26,639 bases of DNA from Obelidium mucronatum (Eukaryota > Chytridiomycota > Chytridiomycetes > Chytridiales > Chytriomycetaceae), in NCBI GenBank assembly GCA_025765595.1, contig JAIVFH010000338.1, positions 1 through 26,639 on the forward strand, read 5' to 3'. The notes under the pieces are model-generated. The model saw nothing but the letters and a program-made list of their open reading frames with translations. It searched no databases and was not told where the DNA came from. The translations under genes and the position numbers were made by a program. How positions within the stretch are numbered: the stretch's first letter is position 1; every line of letters begins with the position of its first letter. Of the stretch, positions 17,661 through 26,639 are shown piece by piece.

Positions 17661-18497
17661 TTAGAACATCTTTTTGGTTCTCTTTCCATTCATTCGCTGC
17701 TTTTTTACAACCACATCAAGCGGTCTGTCCATCCCGTAGGCTTGAAAGTACAAGCAACAACCGCTACAAGCCGATTTCCCGCCCACCTGCATCTCGGCAC
17801 TTGCACTTCGAGAATTACAGTTGTAGCATCGCTTGCTCTTCCTCTGTTTTCCTGGCATCGCTGTCGCCGCTGTTGCAGCGGCTTGTGCTGTTGTTGTTGA
17901 TGCATTCAGCGATTGGTCTCTTCGCCGTTTAACGCCTTTACTGGCTTTACAAATCATATCATTCAACGAACGGAAATGTAGCAAATTTGGTGAAGGTAAT
18001 GCCAATTTGGAAGTTGGAGATGTTGGCGATGAAGGGAGAACTGGTGCCGTCAATAGAGTTGTTGTTGTTCTAACGGAGGTCGTATTGATCGTAGCAGAGG
18101 AGCCAGCAAGTTGTGAAGACAGTGATGTATTGAACTGAGACGAACTTTCAAGGAGGAATTCGTAGACTTGACTTTGATCTTCTGCGATCAAAGCACCATT
18201 TGAAGCAATGGTTTTCAATGAGGACGGTGTAGTTGTTGGTGTGGTTGGGAAGGAGAAGACGCCAGCGTCGATTCCGAAAAAGAATGGATGTTGTTGATGG
18301 TTGAGTAATTCCAGAGGACTGGCAATGCTCATTGTTGGGCTGATCATAGAAGGACTCATTGTTTCCATCATGAGATCCAGAGGGAAATCTGGGAATGGTG
18401 TCGCCATGGTGTCGATTGTTATGGGTGCGGCATGTTCTCCTTTCAGTTTGTGACTGCTGCTGTTGCTGCTATCGGCATAGAACAATGAGGAATCCAT
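17661..18497 (-). CDS. G10: DQ-motif protein with degenerate X16 finger lacking the Trp
   Basis: This single-exon gene encodes 278 residues from the ATG at 18497. An in-frame ATG at 18659 would add 54 hydrophobic, unconserved residues, so I prefer the shorter form. Residues 98-116 (ASNGALIAEDQSQVYEFLL) are the cluster motif. The finger has C224, C227, C244 and C247 (C-X2-C-X16-C-X2-C). Where GATA proteins have a PLWRR core it has SAEMQVGG, so the invariant Trp and Arg pair are gone. CCLYFQAYGMDRPLDVVVKK still resembles the GATA second half, followed by a basic tail. Zinc binding looks intact, but standard GATA recognition is doubtful. Confidence 0.8.
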   Translation of the reverse strand: MDSSLFYADSSNSSSHKLKGEHAAPITIDTMATPFPDFPLDLMMETMSPSMISPTMSIASPLELLNHQQHPFFFGIDAGVFSFPTTPTTTPSSLKTIASNGALIAEDQSQVYEFLLESSSQFNTSLSSQLAGSSATINTTSVRTTTTLLTAPVLPSSPTSPTSKLALPSPNLLHFRSLNDMICKASKGVKRRRDQSLNASTTTAQAAATAATAMPGKQRKSKRCYNCNSRSASAEMQVGGKSACSGCCLYFQAYGMDRPLDVVVKKQRMNGKRTKKMF

Positions 18498-18939
18498 TTT
18501 GATAGGGGTTTTTTTGTTGATAAATGTTTTTTTTTGGAAAGGGGAGACATTGACAGCTGTGAGTGTGTAAAATTTCATGATTTTCAGTTTCGCGATTACC
18601 AAAAATGTCATATTCCCCACACGAAACTGATGGAATCGTAGAAATAGGGAAAATTGCATTCAATTGCAGGAGGTAGCCTAAAATTACGCCCATTCACAAC
18701 TTTCCCTGGGTAAGGGAAGAGGATTTGGTCGACGGACCTCCTCAAGAAGAGAAGTGAGCCGTCCGGTAGTACCTTCTGTTCAAACACTATCAAAACTTCC
18801 AAAAAACACCGTCAACATAATTAGGATATGTGTCTCTATATTGTTCTCTCAACTAATCAAAAAATTGGTATCAAAAAAAAGACTCCGAGAAAATGAGACT
18901 CAGAGTCGCCTCTATTATATCTTTGTTTTGGCGTAATTA
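18498..18939. other. Spacer between G10 and G11
   Basis: No separate gene is supported. The frame of G10 stays open upstream as far as an ATG at 18659, which I regard as leader sequence. The remainder is A/T-rich with no repeat seen. Confidence 0.45.
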
Positions 18940-19386
18940 TCAATCGTCCTTCATTGAAGCTTGATACTCTGCTTTTGCTTTTTTGTCAGCGTAAATTCGG
19001 TAGCAGGTATTGCAAAGAACTCGTCCCTGGTCATTACGCCGCCATACATATGATTGAGTAGTTTTGCAGTTATAACAATAAGGTTTATTTGATTGTAGAA
19101 GTTGCTGCGGTTGTTGTCGTTGTTGTTGGTTGGGGGAATGGGATTCTTGTTGGGCTTGAGTTGAGACCGTTGGAGTCAACAAAGCGGGGAGACGCTTGAC
19201 TTTGGGTATGTTATCATTCGAATTTCCGTATTTCGGTAGTATTGGAGGGGAAGGAAGTAATATGGGGGTGGTATTTGTAGGAGGGAAATCTTGAGAAACG
19301 TTGAGCAGATACTCATACACGTCAAGCTGATCATTGGCAACCAAAACGCCGTTTGAAGCTTGAACCAAAGTAGAATTTGACGCCAT
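18940..19386 (-). CDS. G11: compact DQ-motif protein with C-X2-C-X17-C-X2-C finger
   Basis: This single-exon gene encodes 148 residues from the ATG at 19386. The cluster motif is at residues 10-28 (ASNGVLVANDQLDVYEYLL), closer to the N-terminus than in the other minus-strand members. A Pro/Gln-rich linker follows. The finger has C104, C107, C125 and C128, with QSYVWRRNDQGRVL keeping the Trp-Arg-Arg core. The second half (CNTCYRIYADKKAKAEYQ) lacks the Gly-Val-Tyr and HG-RP landmarks of GATA proteins, and the basic tail is short. DNA recognition may therefore be altered. It is divergent from G12, with about 980 nt between the two starts. Confidence 0.8.
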   Translation of the reverse strand: MASNSTLVQASNGVLVANDQLDVYEYLLNVSQDFPPTNTTPILLPSPPILPKYGNSNDNIPKVKRLPALLTPTVSTQAQQESHSPNQQQRQQPQQLLQSNKPYCYNCKTTQSYVWRRNDQGRVLCNTCYRIYADKKAKAEYQASMKDD

Positions 19387-20365
19387 ATCCAGAGATGATA
19401 AAGTACGGTTTTCGTTCCAAGAGTACTAGCAAAAAAAGCGAACTGAAGCCAAACTTTCAAAAGTGGAGATCTAGCTCTTTTAGAGAGACCTTTTCAAATG
19501 TACGAAAAATTCAGTTTCGGTATTGTTTTTCTCTCGTGCTTTTTTTTAATCTCGTTTAATATATACGCTTTTTTTTGCACGGTGTCTTGAGTGTCTGGGT
19601 GCTGAGGGGGTTGTAGACTAATTTTTGAAAGCAAGACTCCCTGGAATCAGCTGATGTGATATCCCAGCGCCTGCTTACTAAATGAGTTGATAAAAAAAGA
19701 GAATACAAGCTACGTGCGAGTATTCCATAGCTGTTTGAGTATTGGCTGTGTTCGTTGCGAGCGTAAGAGTCAACCACAAAACTGCTTAAATCTGACATTG
19801 TCATACTATGTCGTAAATACTACATTCACAAAACGTCTCTAACATCCGCTGATTATCTAAATGCAATTAACCAAACATTATATTAACTCAGGTTTCGTAA
19901 ATATTCTTCAAGGAGAAGAGAAAGAAAGAAAAAATCACAATGCTCTTCAAGAAATAATGAACGAAGCTGAAAGAATCGATTCAAGTAATTTTGTGTTTAT
20001 TTGCAGCGATTATTAATATCATGTGGATGGGAATAGCTGCAAATAAATCGCAGATAACATTGTCTAAAGCTAGCGGATACCTTGTGCTTGATATATTTTC
20101 AATTCGTTTCAGCAGCGAATCAGCGATATCTGGTTGTTGAAGCTGCGTTAGGGTTGTGTGGCGCGAAGGTGAATCTCAAGATTCAACAAGACACAAAGCC
20201 ACACCTTCACTGCAAATTCAATGCGCAATACTCGAACATTAAAATCAAACCCAGACCCACTACGACTACCGCAGGCGGCCAAAGTGCCCAAGCTGAAACC
20301 AATAAACCCCCGAACAAGTCGAACCAACAAACATTCAATTTTTCAGTTTTCTACTTTGATACTTT
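19387..20365. promoter_or_regulatory. Shared divergent promoter region of G11 and G12
   Basis: This 979-nt region separates two divergent starts. GATA-type sites include TTATC at 19853-19857 and GATAA at 20053-20057, with GATA also near 20075, 20088 and 20127. An 82-codon minus-strand frame (19556-19804, ATG start) is open, but I do not support it because it shows no family features. The final part next to G12 is richer in G+C and may be its 5' leader. Confidence 0.45.
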
Positions 20366-22461
20366 ATGCCACAGCCCAAAGCAAGCGAACCCCTCGCAAT
20401 GCCGCAGCCGCCCCGCAGCGCATCGCTCACAATGAGCGACATGTTTGCGCTGTCGCCTTCGCCTTCGCCGCTGTCGCCAGCCGCTTCGGCAGTGAGCTCC
20501 AGCAGCCACTCCGGGCTCTCCCACAGCCACCAGCACCAGACTCGGACCCTGTCGACAGACTTGGGCCAGCAGCTCGAATCAACGGTGTCGCATGAAAAGA
20601 GCGGCAAGAAGAAGGATGTCTACAAGATGCTCTTCGAGAACCACCTGCACTCGCCCCTGGCCTCAGTCACAATCAACCCATCCTTGCAGCAGAATACAGC
20701 CTCCACTCTGTCACACAGTGACCACCACGATCATCACTCGGCTTCGAGATCTGCCACTGCGTCGCTGTCTCCTCAGTTGAATCCAATTCAAAACAACAAC
20801 ACAAACAACGCCACTGCCAATGCCCTCCCCAGGTCCAGGCTGCACTCAATCACTAGCAATTCAACATCCGATCAGTTTTCTCCGCTGCCAAGGAGATCCA
20901 CCTCCCCTGCCCCGTCATCTTCTGTCACATCGTCAGCAGCCACCGCTCACGAAAGACCACAGCCAGTTCCCCTCAATGAAGTCGAAGAAGACTCGAAAAG
21001 ATACCTGGACTTTGCCAAACAGCTGGCAGAACGCACAAAGGACCCCCTAGACTCACAGGATATTTGGAAACTATGTACGAGAGCAAAACATGCAATCGAT
21101 GGGGGTGAGCGGCTAGAAAACCTGTCGTGGAGATTGTTTGAGATGAGTTTATCAAAGGAACGAAAGGCGAGGCGAGATGGAGGTGAGAATCTCTTCCACC
21201 CTTTTCGTCTTTTTTCTTTTATTTTTGATGGATATCGTCGGTCTGTGAGTGCGGAAATCAAAGATCGGATGCTAGATGCTGTCAGCTGTCAAATATAAAC
21301 CACGTTTCCCGGGGGAAAGTGTTAAGAAAAAAAGGGTTTGAGGTTGACTTTGAGAAAATTTTCGGGCTTTCCTCAATCTGATGTGGCTGTGTCTCCTCTG
21401 TTCTCACATGGTTTTTTCGCCCCCCGTTTAGATTCTTCAATCAACGCCGAACCTATGGATCTTGATAATAACCCTTTTATGCTGAGAGCGCGAACGCGTG
21501 TTGCATCGCCTGCTCCCTCAACCGCCGCCAGCAAAACAAATAACAATGGCACACAAACAACGCCAAAGAAGCAGTTATTCCCTGTTTCTCCTGTACCATT
21601 ATTGGCATCCTCCTCCGCCGCATCGTCGTCAACGTCTTCTTTGAATCAGCAAACCTCATCCAAGATGCATGTGGAGGAAGCTTCGCCATCAAACGGCTTT
21701 GACCTTCAAAGTCCAGAGAAGCAAGTGTCACCAAGTCCGGCACAAAGTTATACCACCAGCGAGGACACAACCATGAGTCCACGCGAAGAACTACCGCAGT
21801 TCGAAGCCAACTCATTCAATCACTTCAATATCCAAGGAACTGGGCTCTTTGGGGCGGATCTCTTCCAGCAGAATCAGGGAAACTTTTTTCCTTCACTCTC
21901 TAGTTTTGGGCAACCTTCCCAACAACAACAACAGCAACAGGCGCAAAACGCATTCAACTTTTCGGGCCAGAACAATAACCCAATGTTCCCCAGCTTCGGC
22001 GGCAGTTTTACTGATATAAATGGTGTTGGAAGCGGCAGCGACACATCCTCTGGAATTTTGCAACGAGTTCAAAGCGGCGGCAGCTTGAGTGACATGAATC
22101 GTGTTCCCAGCCATACCCAATTGAATGGATTGAACCGTGTGTCGAGCGGTGCTAATCTGAGCTCACTCAATCGAACAACGAGTGCTGTTGGTTTGAGTCA
22201 ACTCCAACCCGGGTTCGGCAGTCATCCAAACTTGAACGCGCTAGGTGGTGGGGCTAGTAGTTCGCTGATGATGGAGCATGATCAGCAACAGATGCTAGGA
22301 TTTTTGCTTCAAGCGAGTTTGGGAATGTCTGGCTTGGATTACCAGCAGCAACAGCTACAGCAACAAGTTCAACAACAGTTGCTGCAGCTCCAGCAGCAGC
22401 AACTCCAGCAGCAGCAGTTCCAGCAGCAACAGCAGCAACAACAACAACAACAATTCCAGAT

Positions 22462-22497
<36 letters not shown>

Positions 22498-23560
22498 ACA
22501 ACAGGAGCAACAGGGCGGCCTGCAGTTCAAGAGTTTAAGTGTAGCCGATTTGACAAGCTTCTACAAGGCGAGTCAAATCAACAGCGGCATGTACCCAATG
22601 GTTGGTCAGAGTATGCAACCACAGCAACAACACTTTATGCCTGTCCAACAAAACGAATACACAATGAATTCTATACCAGAACGCGTGGTTCCCGATCAAC
22701 CACCCACCAAGAAAAACAAACGTCAATTGAACGAATTGAGTTCGTCGTTTGATAATTTGACATCCTTCTTGAATCAACCACCTGCTCAGCTCCAACAACA
22801 GCAGCAGCAACAACAGCAGCAGCCGCAACAAAACCCCATGTCACAGCCTCTGATTATAAACAAAGTTCCCTTGTTCCCACAACAAGTACCAACAACCCCA
22901 ACGTCCCCAGGATCTTCAGCCAACTTCAGTACCTGTAGCCCAGCCACTAGCAGTGCCGAGCAACCGAAATCGCCACCTGTACTTACAAAACTGCCAAAAT
23001 CCCATTCAACAACAAGTTTAACAAGCCTTTCGAACCAATCATCGTCATCGTCTGGTGGTGGGAATTCATCAGTCTTGGCATCTGGGCCTCCTCGACGACA
23101 AATATCCATCCCAACAACTGCGCATTCAAAGAGTTCAGCGGCTTCGACACGGGAGAGACCCCCACGAGCAGCAGCCGCCGCGGCAGCAGCGGCTGTAACT
23201 GTCCAATCCCCTCCAGCCGCGCAAGTCCCATCCACAACAGCACCCACCGCTGCAATCTCATTTGCTCCAGCCGCAGAAGGCGAAATCCAATGCAAAAACT
23301 GTATGGCGACGCAAACCCCACTATGGCGACGCGATGGAGAAGGGAACCCAATCTGTAACGCGTGTGGCCTGTTTTATAAACTGCATGGCGTGCAGAGGCC
23401 GGTTGAGTTGCGACGAGATGTGATTCGAAAGCGGAATCGGGGGAAGAAGGGGGAACCGAAACCTACGGGGGCGGCGGAGGGGAAAGGGAATGGGAAGGGG
23501 GGTAAAGGGAAGAGTGTGGTGGTGAAGGATGAAGATTTGTTTGGGGAGATGGATGTTTAG
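20366..23560 (+). CDS. G12: AreA/NIT2-like GATA transcription factor
   Basis: The exons are 20366-21182 and 21432-23560, joined across a 249-nt GTGAGA...TTTAG intron in phase 1; the product is 981 residues. The ATG at 20366 is supported by an in-frame TGA nine bases upstream. The end of exon 1 encodes the AreA N-terminal domain (DUF1752/GATA_AreA): [20 protein letters not shown] then [10 protein letters not shown]. Long Ser-, Asn- and Gln-rich regions follow, including a Gln tract at 22343-22513, and an Ala tract shortly before the finger. The finger begins at 23291: [35 protein letters not shown], then [11 protein letters not shown], closely matching AreA/NIT2. It is expected to bind HGATAR sites in the nucleus and activate nitrogen-source genes. 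Reading through the intron would give a 310-residue product with the N-terminal domain only. Confidence 0.92.
22343..22513 (+). repeat. CAG/CAA repeat encoding poly-Gln in G12
   Basis: Mixed CAG and CAA codons encode a Gln-dominated stretch interrupted by Leu, Val, Phe and Met. It is probably an activation or condensate-forming region and likely varies in length between strains. Confidence 0.85.
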
Positions 23561-23700
23561 TTTGACTAGTTTTCTTCTACTTTCTTTGGCTTGTTGATTC
23601 TTTTTTTTCTTTTTCTTATTTTTCACATCTCTTTTGACTCTCTGTGTGTGTGTACTTAAACATAAAATATTGTTTATTTTCCTTGTCCGAATTCAAACTG

Positions 23701-26639
23701 ATGTTGGGGGGAAAGAAAAACAAGGCCTCAACCAACGAAACAGCATTGCTTGATAATGCTGCTGATATTGTTGTAGAGATATCAGATAACGAAGCAGAGA
23801 AAGGTTGAGTTAGCAGTTGTTTTAGTTGCTTAACGTCAAAGTTAAACCATCCTTGATTTTTAGAGCCAAAGCAATCAACTTCAAAACCATCAACAGCAAA
23901 GAAACAAACTCCTTCTGCTTCTTCTTCAAATCGTCGAAAGTCAAACCCCCCGCTTCCTTCTTCCGCAACCCAATCAATCAAGAACTTCTTTACCGCAACA
24001 CCAAAACAACAACAACCGAAATCAGTCGCAAGTGAATCCGCAACACCGCTTCCAAATGGATGGACTCGCTCTTTCACGACTCGGCCGACTGGTGCAAAGG
24101 ATTTTTCATATTTTGCTCCAGATGGAACGAAATTCAGAAGTTATGTGGCGGTTGTCAGATATTGTACGGAGAATGGAATAGATATTGAGAAGGGAGAGGA
24201 AAAGGAAGGTGATGGAAGGAAGGGGGATACTGAGAAAACTCCAGCAGTTGTTGAAAAGGTATTTTTGCTTTTCGTATTCCTTTCTAATTTAACGTAAACT
24301 GGGTATTTCGTTCTAGACAGTAAAAACTACGACCAAGAGTGTGGAGGATGCGAAAGTGGACAAAGTGGCTCCGATGAAAACTACAACAACGACTTCTACG
24401 CCCGTTGCTAAAACTGCTCCTGATGAAGAGTCTTCCTCTGAAGAAGAGGAGGAAATTCCATTGTTTCGGAAGCGCCGAGTAAGTCTAGCCGTAAGATTTT
24501 GGATTTTCTGAAACTCGTAACACTTATCTGTAAGGACTCACGTCCCTCCATACAGGAAAAGATAGCATCTCCTGTAAAGGATAAGAAGAATGATGGAGAT
24601 TCAGTGAAAGCTGATGAAGATGATGTCCAGGTTTTGTTGATTTTGAGTTGGCCAAAAAAAAAAAAGTTTGAACTGATCTCTCGTGTCATCTCAGGCACCA
24701 AAATCCAAGCAAACCAAAAAACGCAGAATTATCAATGACGATGATGAAAGCGATTTTGAATGTTCAAACGATATTCAAGAAAGTAGTTCATCCGAGTCAG
24801 AGAATTCTTCAGACGCGATGGAGGAGGAGGAGAGTGAGCCAGAGATCGCAACCGAAAAGAATCATAAGAAGCGAAAGAATGTTATCTCAGACTCTGATGA
24901 TAATGAAGACATTTTTGAAGCAGTGAAGCCATCGAATGCCAGATTGAGCATGGCTTCAGTAAAGTCTGTTGGTGGGGCTTCGTCGACTGGGAAGCCAAAG
25001 AATGTGCAGTCTTCCATTGCATCCTTTTTTGGTGGCGGTGGAAGTGCGAAGGGAACACCAGTCGCCGTGGCTGAGGTGAAGAAACGGAAGCCTGCACCCA
25101 AAAAGAAACCTGTTGCCAAAAAGGTGAAACTGGATGAAGACGGAGAAGGTATGATGGCCTTATTTACTAAACTGTATATATTGAATTTTCTTTTGGTGCT
25201 TGCTTAGGCGAAAATGACAACGAGGGCTTGGCAGAACTAGAGCCAATCAATAAGTTGGATGAAATGTTTAGTGACATGATAACTCGCGTTCCAAAGCTCT
25301 ATGACACTGTAAAGACCCTATCGGCTGGCCGACCTCCCTTGCGTCTGGCGACAATGTGTTCTGGTACAGAATCGCCCCTCCTTGCCATTAAATTAATAGG
25401 CGAGGCGTTGAGTGCCAAGTTGGGTATTCCCGATGTACTTAAAATCCATCATGTCTTTTCATGTGAAATTGAGCCGTTTAAGCAAGGTTGGTATCTTTTT
25501 ATTCGCTAGTTCCCAACATTAAATTAATTCCCTCGCATAGCATACATTGATAGAAACTTCAGCCCACCTATTTTATTTCGAGACGTCCGACAACTTTGCA
25601 ACGACACCGCAACAACAGCATACGGTGCGACTGTTGCCGTTCCAGGGAACGTTGATATTTTGATTGCCGGAACGTCTTGTGTGGACTACTCATCACTCAA
25701 CAACAAGAAGCAAGGAATTGAAGCAGCCGGAGAATCTGGAGACACATTCCGTGGAATGCTTGGCTGGGTAGCAAACCACCGTCCACCAATCGTGATTCTT
25801 GAAAACGTGTGTGGAGCTCCGTGGGATAAAGTTGTAGACTTATTTGATGGTGTCGGATATGACGCGTCTTTCATGCGTGCAGACACGAAAAAGTATTATA
25901 TTCCACACACCAGAACGCGAGTTTACCTTGTTGCTTTATCGAGAGATGAAGGGCTTGGGTATGGAGATGATTTGGCGGAGGAATGGAAGGAAGTGTTCAA
26001 GGGGATCAGTAGAAATGCTTCGACGCCGTTGGAGGACTACTTGTTGCCGACTGATGATCCTCGAATTCATCGCGCTAGACAGGACTTGCAAAGACAAAGG
26101 TGTCGTCTTTTGGTGTTATGAGCTCAACCTGTTTTTAACATTTGTGTTTATTAGGACAATGTAGCCACGAACAGAAGAACCGAATGGTCTCGATGTGAAT
26201 CGCGTCACGCGTTTGCCAGAATCAATGAGAACTTGGAAATAAGCGGCCGTTGACTGCATGGAGCGAAGGAGGCATGTCAAACTTCCCCGACTTTGCTTGG
26301 AACGATTGGGGCCGTACCCAAACGGATCGAGTTTTGGATCGGTCTGACATCAATTATCTTCGCTCTGCAAAGACTGGTGTTGACGTGAATTTACAAGACG
26401 ATGGTTTGGAATCTTAGTCAGAATGTGGACAGAAATACTGCGTGAGTAGCGTTATATAGTTTCTCTTTGTTAAATATAATATGGTATAGGTCCTCGAATC
26501 CAGGTATTTGTCCTTGTTTGACTCCAACCATGATTGCGTGCATTACGAACCGTGGTGGCCCTCTTGTGGGATTGGAGGCACTCAGTCTTCAAGGAATTCC
26601 AGTGAATGAACTGTTGCTGACACGTGAGACGGAAGATCA
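23701..26639 (+). CDS. Cytosine-5 DNA methyltransferase with MBD and PIP box (3' end outside window)
   Basis: Proposed exons are 23701-23803, 23864-24258, 24317-24478, 24556-24630, 24695-25148, 25208-25486, 25541-26112, 26155-26441 and 26491 onward. Exon 2 encodes a PIP-like TQSIKNFF and a methyl-CpG-binding domain (24049-24180: LPNGWTRSF, then DFSYFAPDGTKFRSYVAVVR). Acidic/basic linkers follow, then a canonical PIP box QSSIASFF (25007-25030). The catalytic domain has RLATMCSGTESPLLA (motif I, SAM binding), GTSCVDYSSLNN (motif IV, with TSC in place of PCQ), VILENV (motif VI), TRTRVYLVAL (motif VIII) and CPCLTPTMIACITNRGGPLV (motif IX). It would transfer methyl groups to cytosine in DNA in the nucleus, probably at replication. 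Exon 8 contains two compensating frame changes, so the gene may be damaged or the sequence may contain errors. The start and the intron at 26113-26154 are less certain. Confidence 0.82.

Noticed and set aside
19556..19804. 82-codon minus-strand ORF in the G11-G12 spacer
   Set aside because: It begins with ATG but has no recognisable domain, no family motif and no paralogue in the window. It is short enough to occur by chance.
22535..23351. Minus-strand ORFs of 98-169 codons opposite G12
   Set aside because: They are mirror translations of Gln, Ala and Ser tracts of G12 (poly-Leu, poly-Cys, poly-Ala) and carry no independent signal.

Overview
The window looks like nuclear DNA of a filamentous or zoosporic fungus. 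It has short GT-AG introns (about 42-80 nt, two of about 250 nt), A/T-rich spacers with long homopolymers, Gln/Asn/Ser-rich regulators, a WSC-domain surface protein and an AreA/NIT2-type GATA factor. A CBM9-like/WSC protein and a methyl-CpG-binding-domain DNA methyltransferase make me think of an early-diverging lineage such as Chytridiomycota. That placement is inference.

The dominant feature is a cluster of twelve GATA-type or GATA-derived zinc-finger genes in about 23 kb, called G1-G12 here. G1-G3 (292-2311, + strand) encode small proteins whose finger has lost the first zinc-binding Cys and gained a Cys elsewhere. Four or five unrelated genes follow on the minus strand: a CBM9-like/WSC membrane protein (2502-3698), two paralogous probably mitochondrial proteins (3830-4956 and 5128-6229) and a doubtful small ORF (6351-6635). 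G4 (7208-8177) and G5 (9786-11889) are minus-strand GATA factors with nearly identical fingers; G5 also carries the N-terminal AreA-type domain. G6-G11 (12489-19386) are six consecutive minus-strand single-exon genes. G12 (20366-23560, + strand) is a 981-residue AreA/NIT2-like factor with the same N-terminal domain, at the same intron position, as G5.

Nine of the twelve (G1-G3 and G6-G11) share a short N-terminal motif that I do not recognise from any named domain: in its fullest form x-N/D-G-x-L/V-I/V-x-x-D-Q-x-x-x-Y-E-F-L-L. A weaker version lies inside G12. The fingers range from canonical C-X2-C-X17/18-C-X2-C, through X16 forms, to the rearranged C-X7-C-X9/13-C-X2-C of G1-G3. The locus therefore looks like a radiating family of small paralogues bounded by AreA-type factors, which could act as competitors, partners or modifiers of nitrogen-type GATA regulation (inference).

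The right end holds the 5' part of a cytosine-5 DNA methyltransferase gene (23701 to past the window end). It encodes an N-terminal methyl-CpG-binding domain and a PCNA-interaction (PIP) box ahead of the catalytic domain. Its distal part contains an apparent pair of compensating single-base frameshifts.
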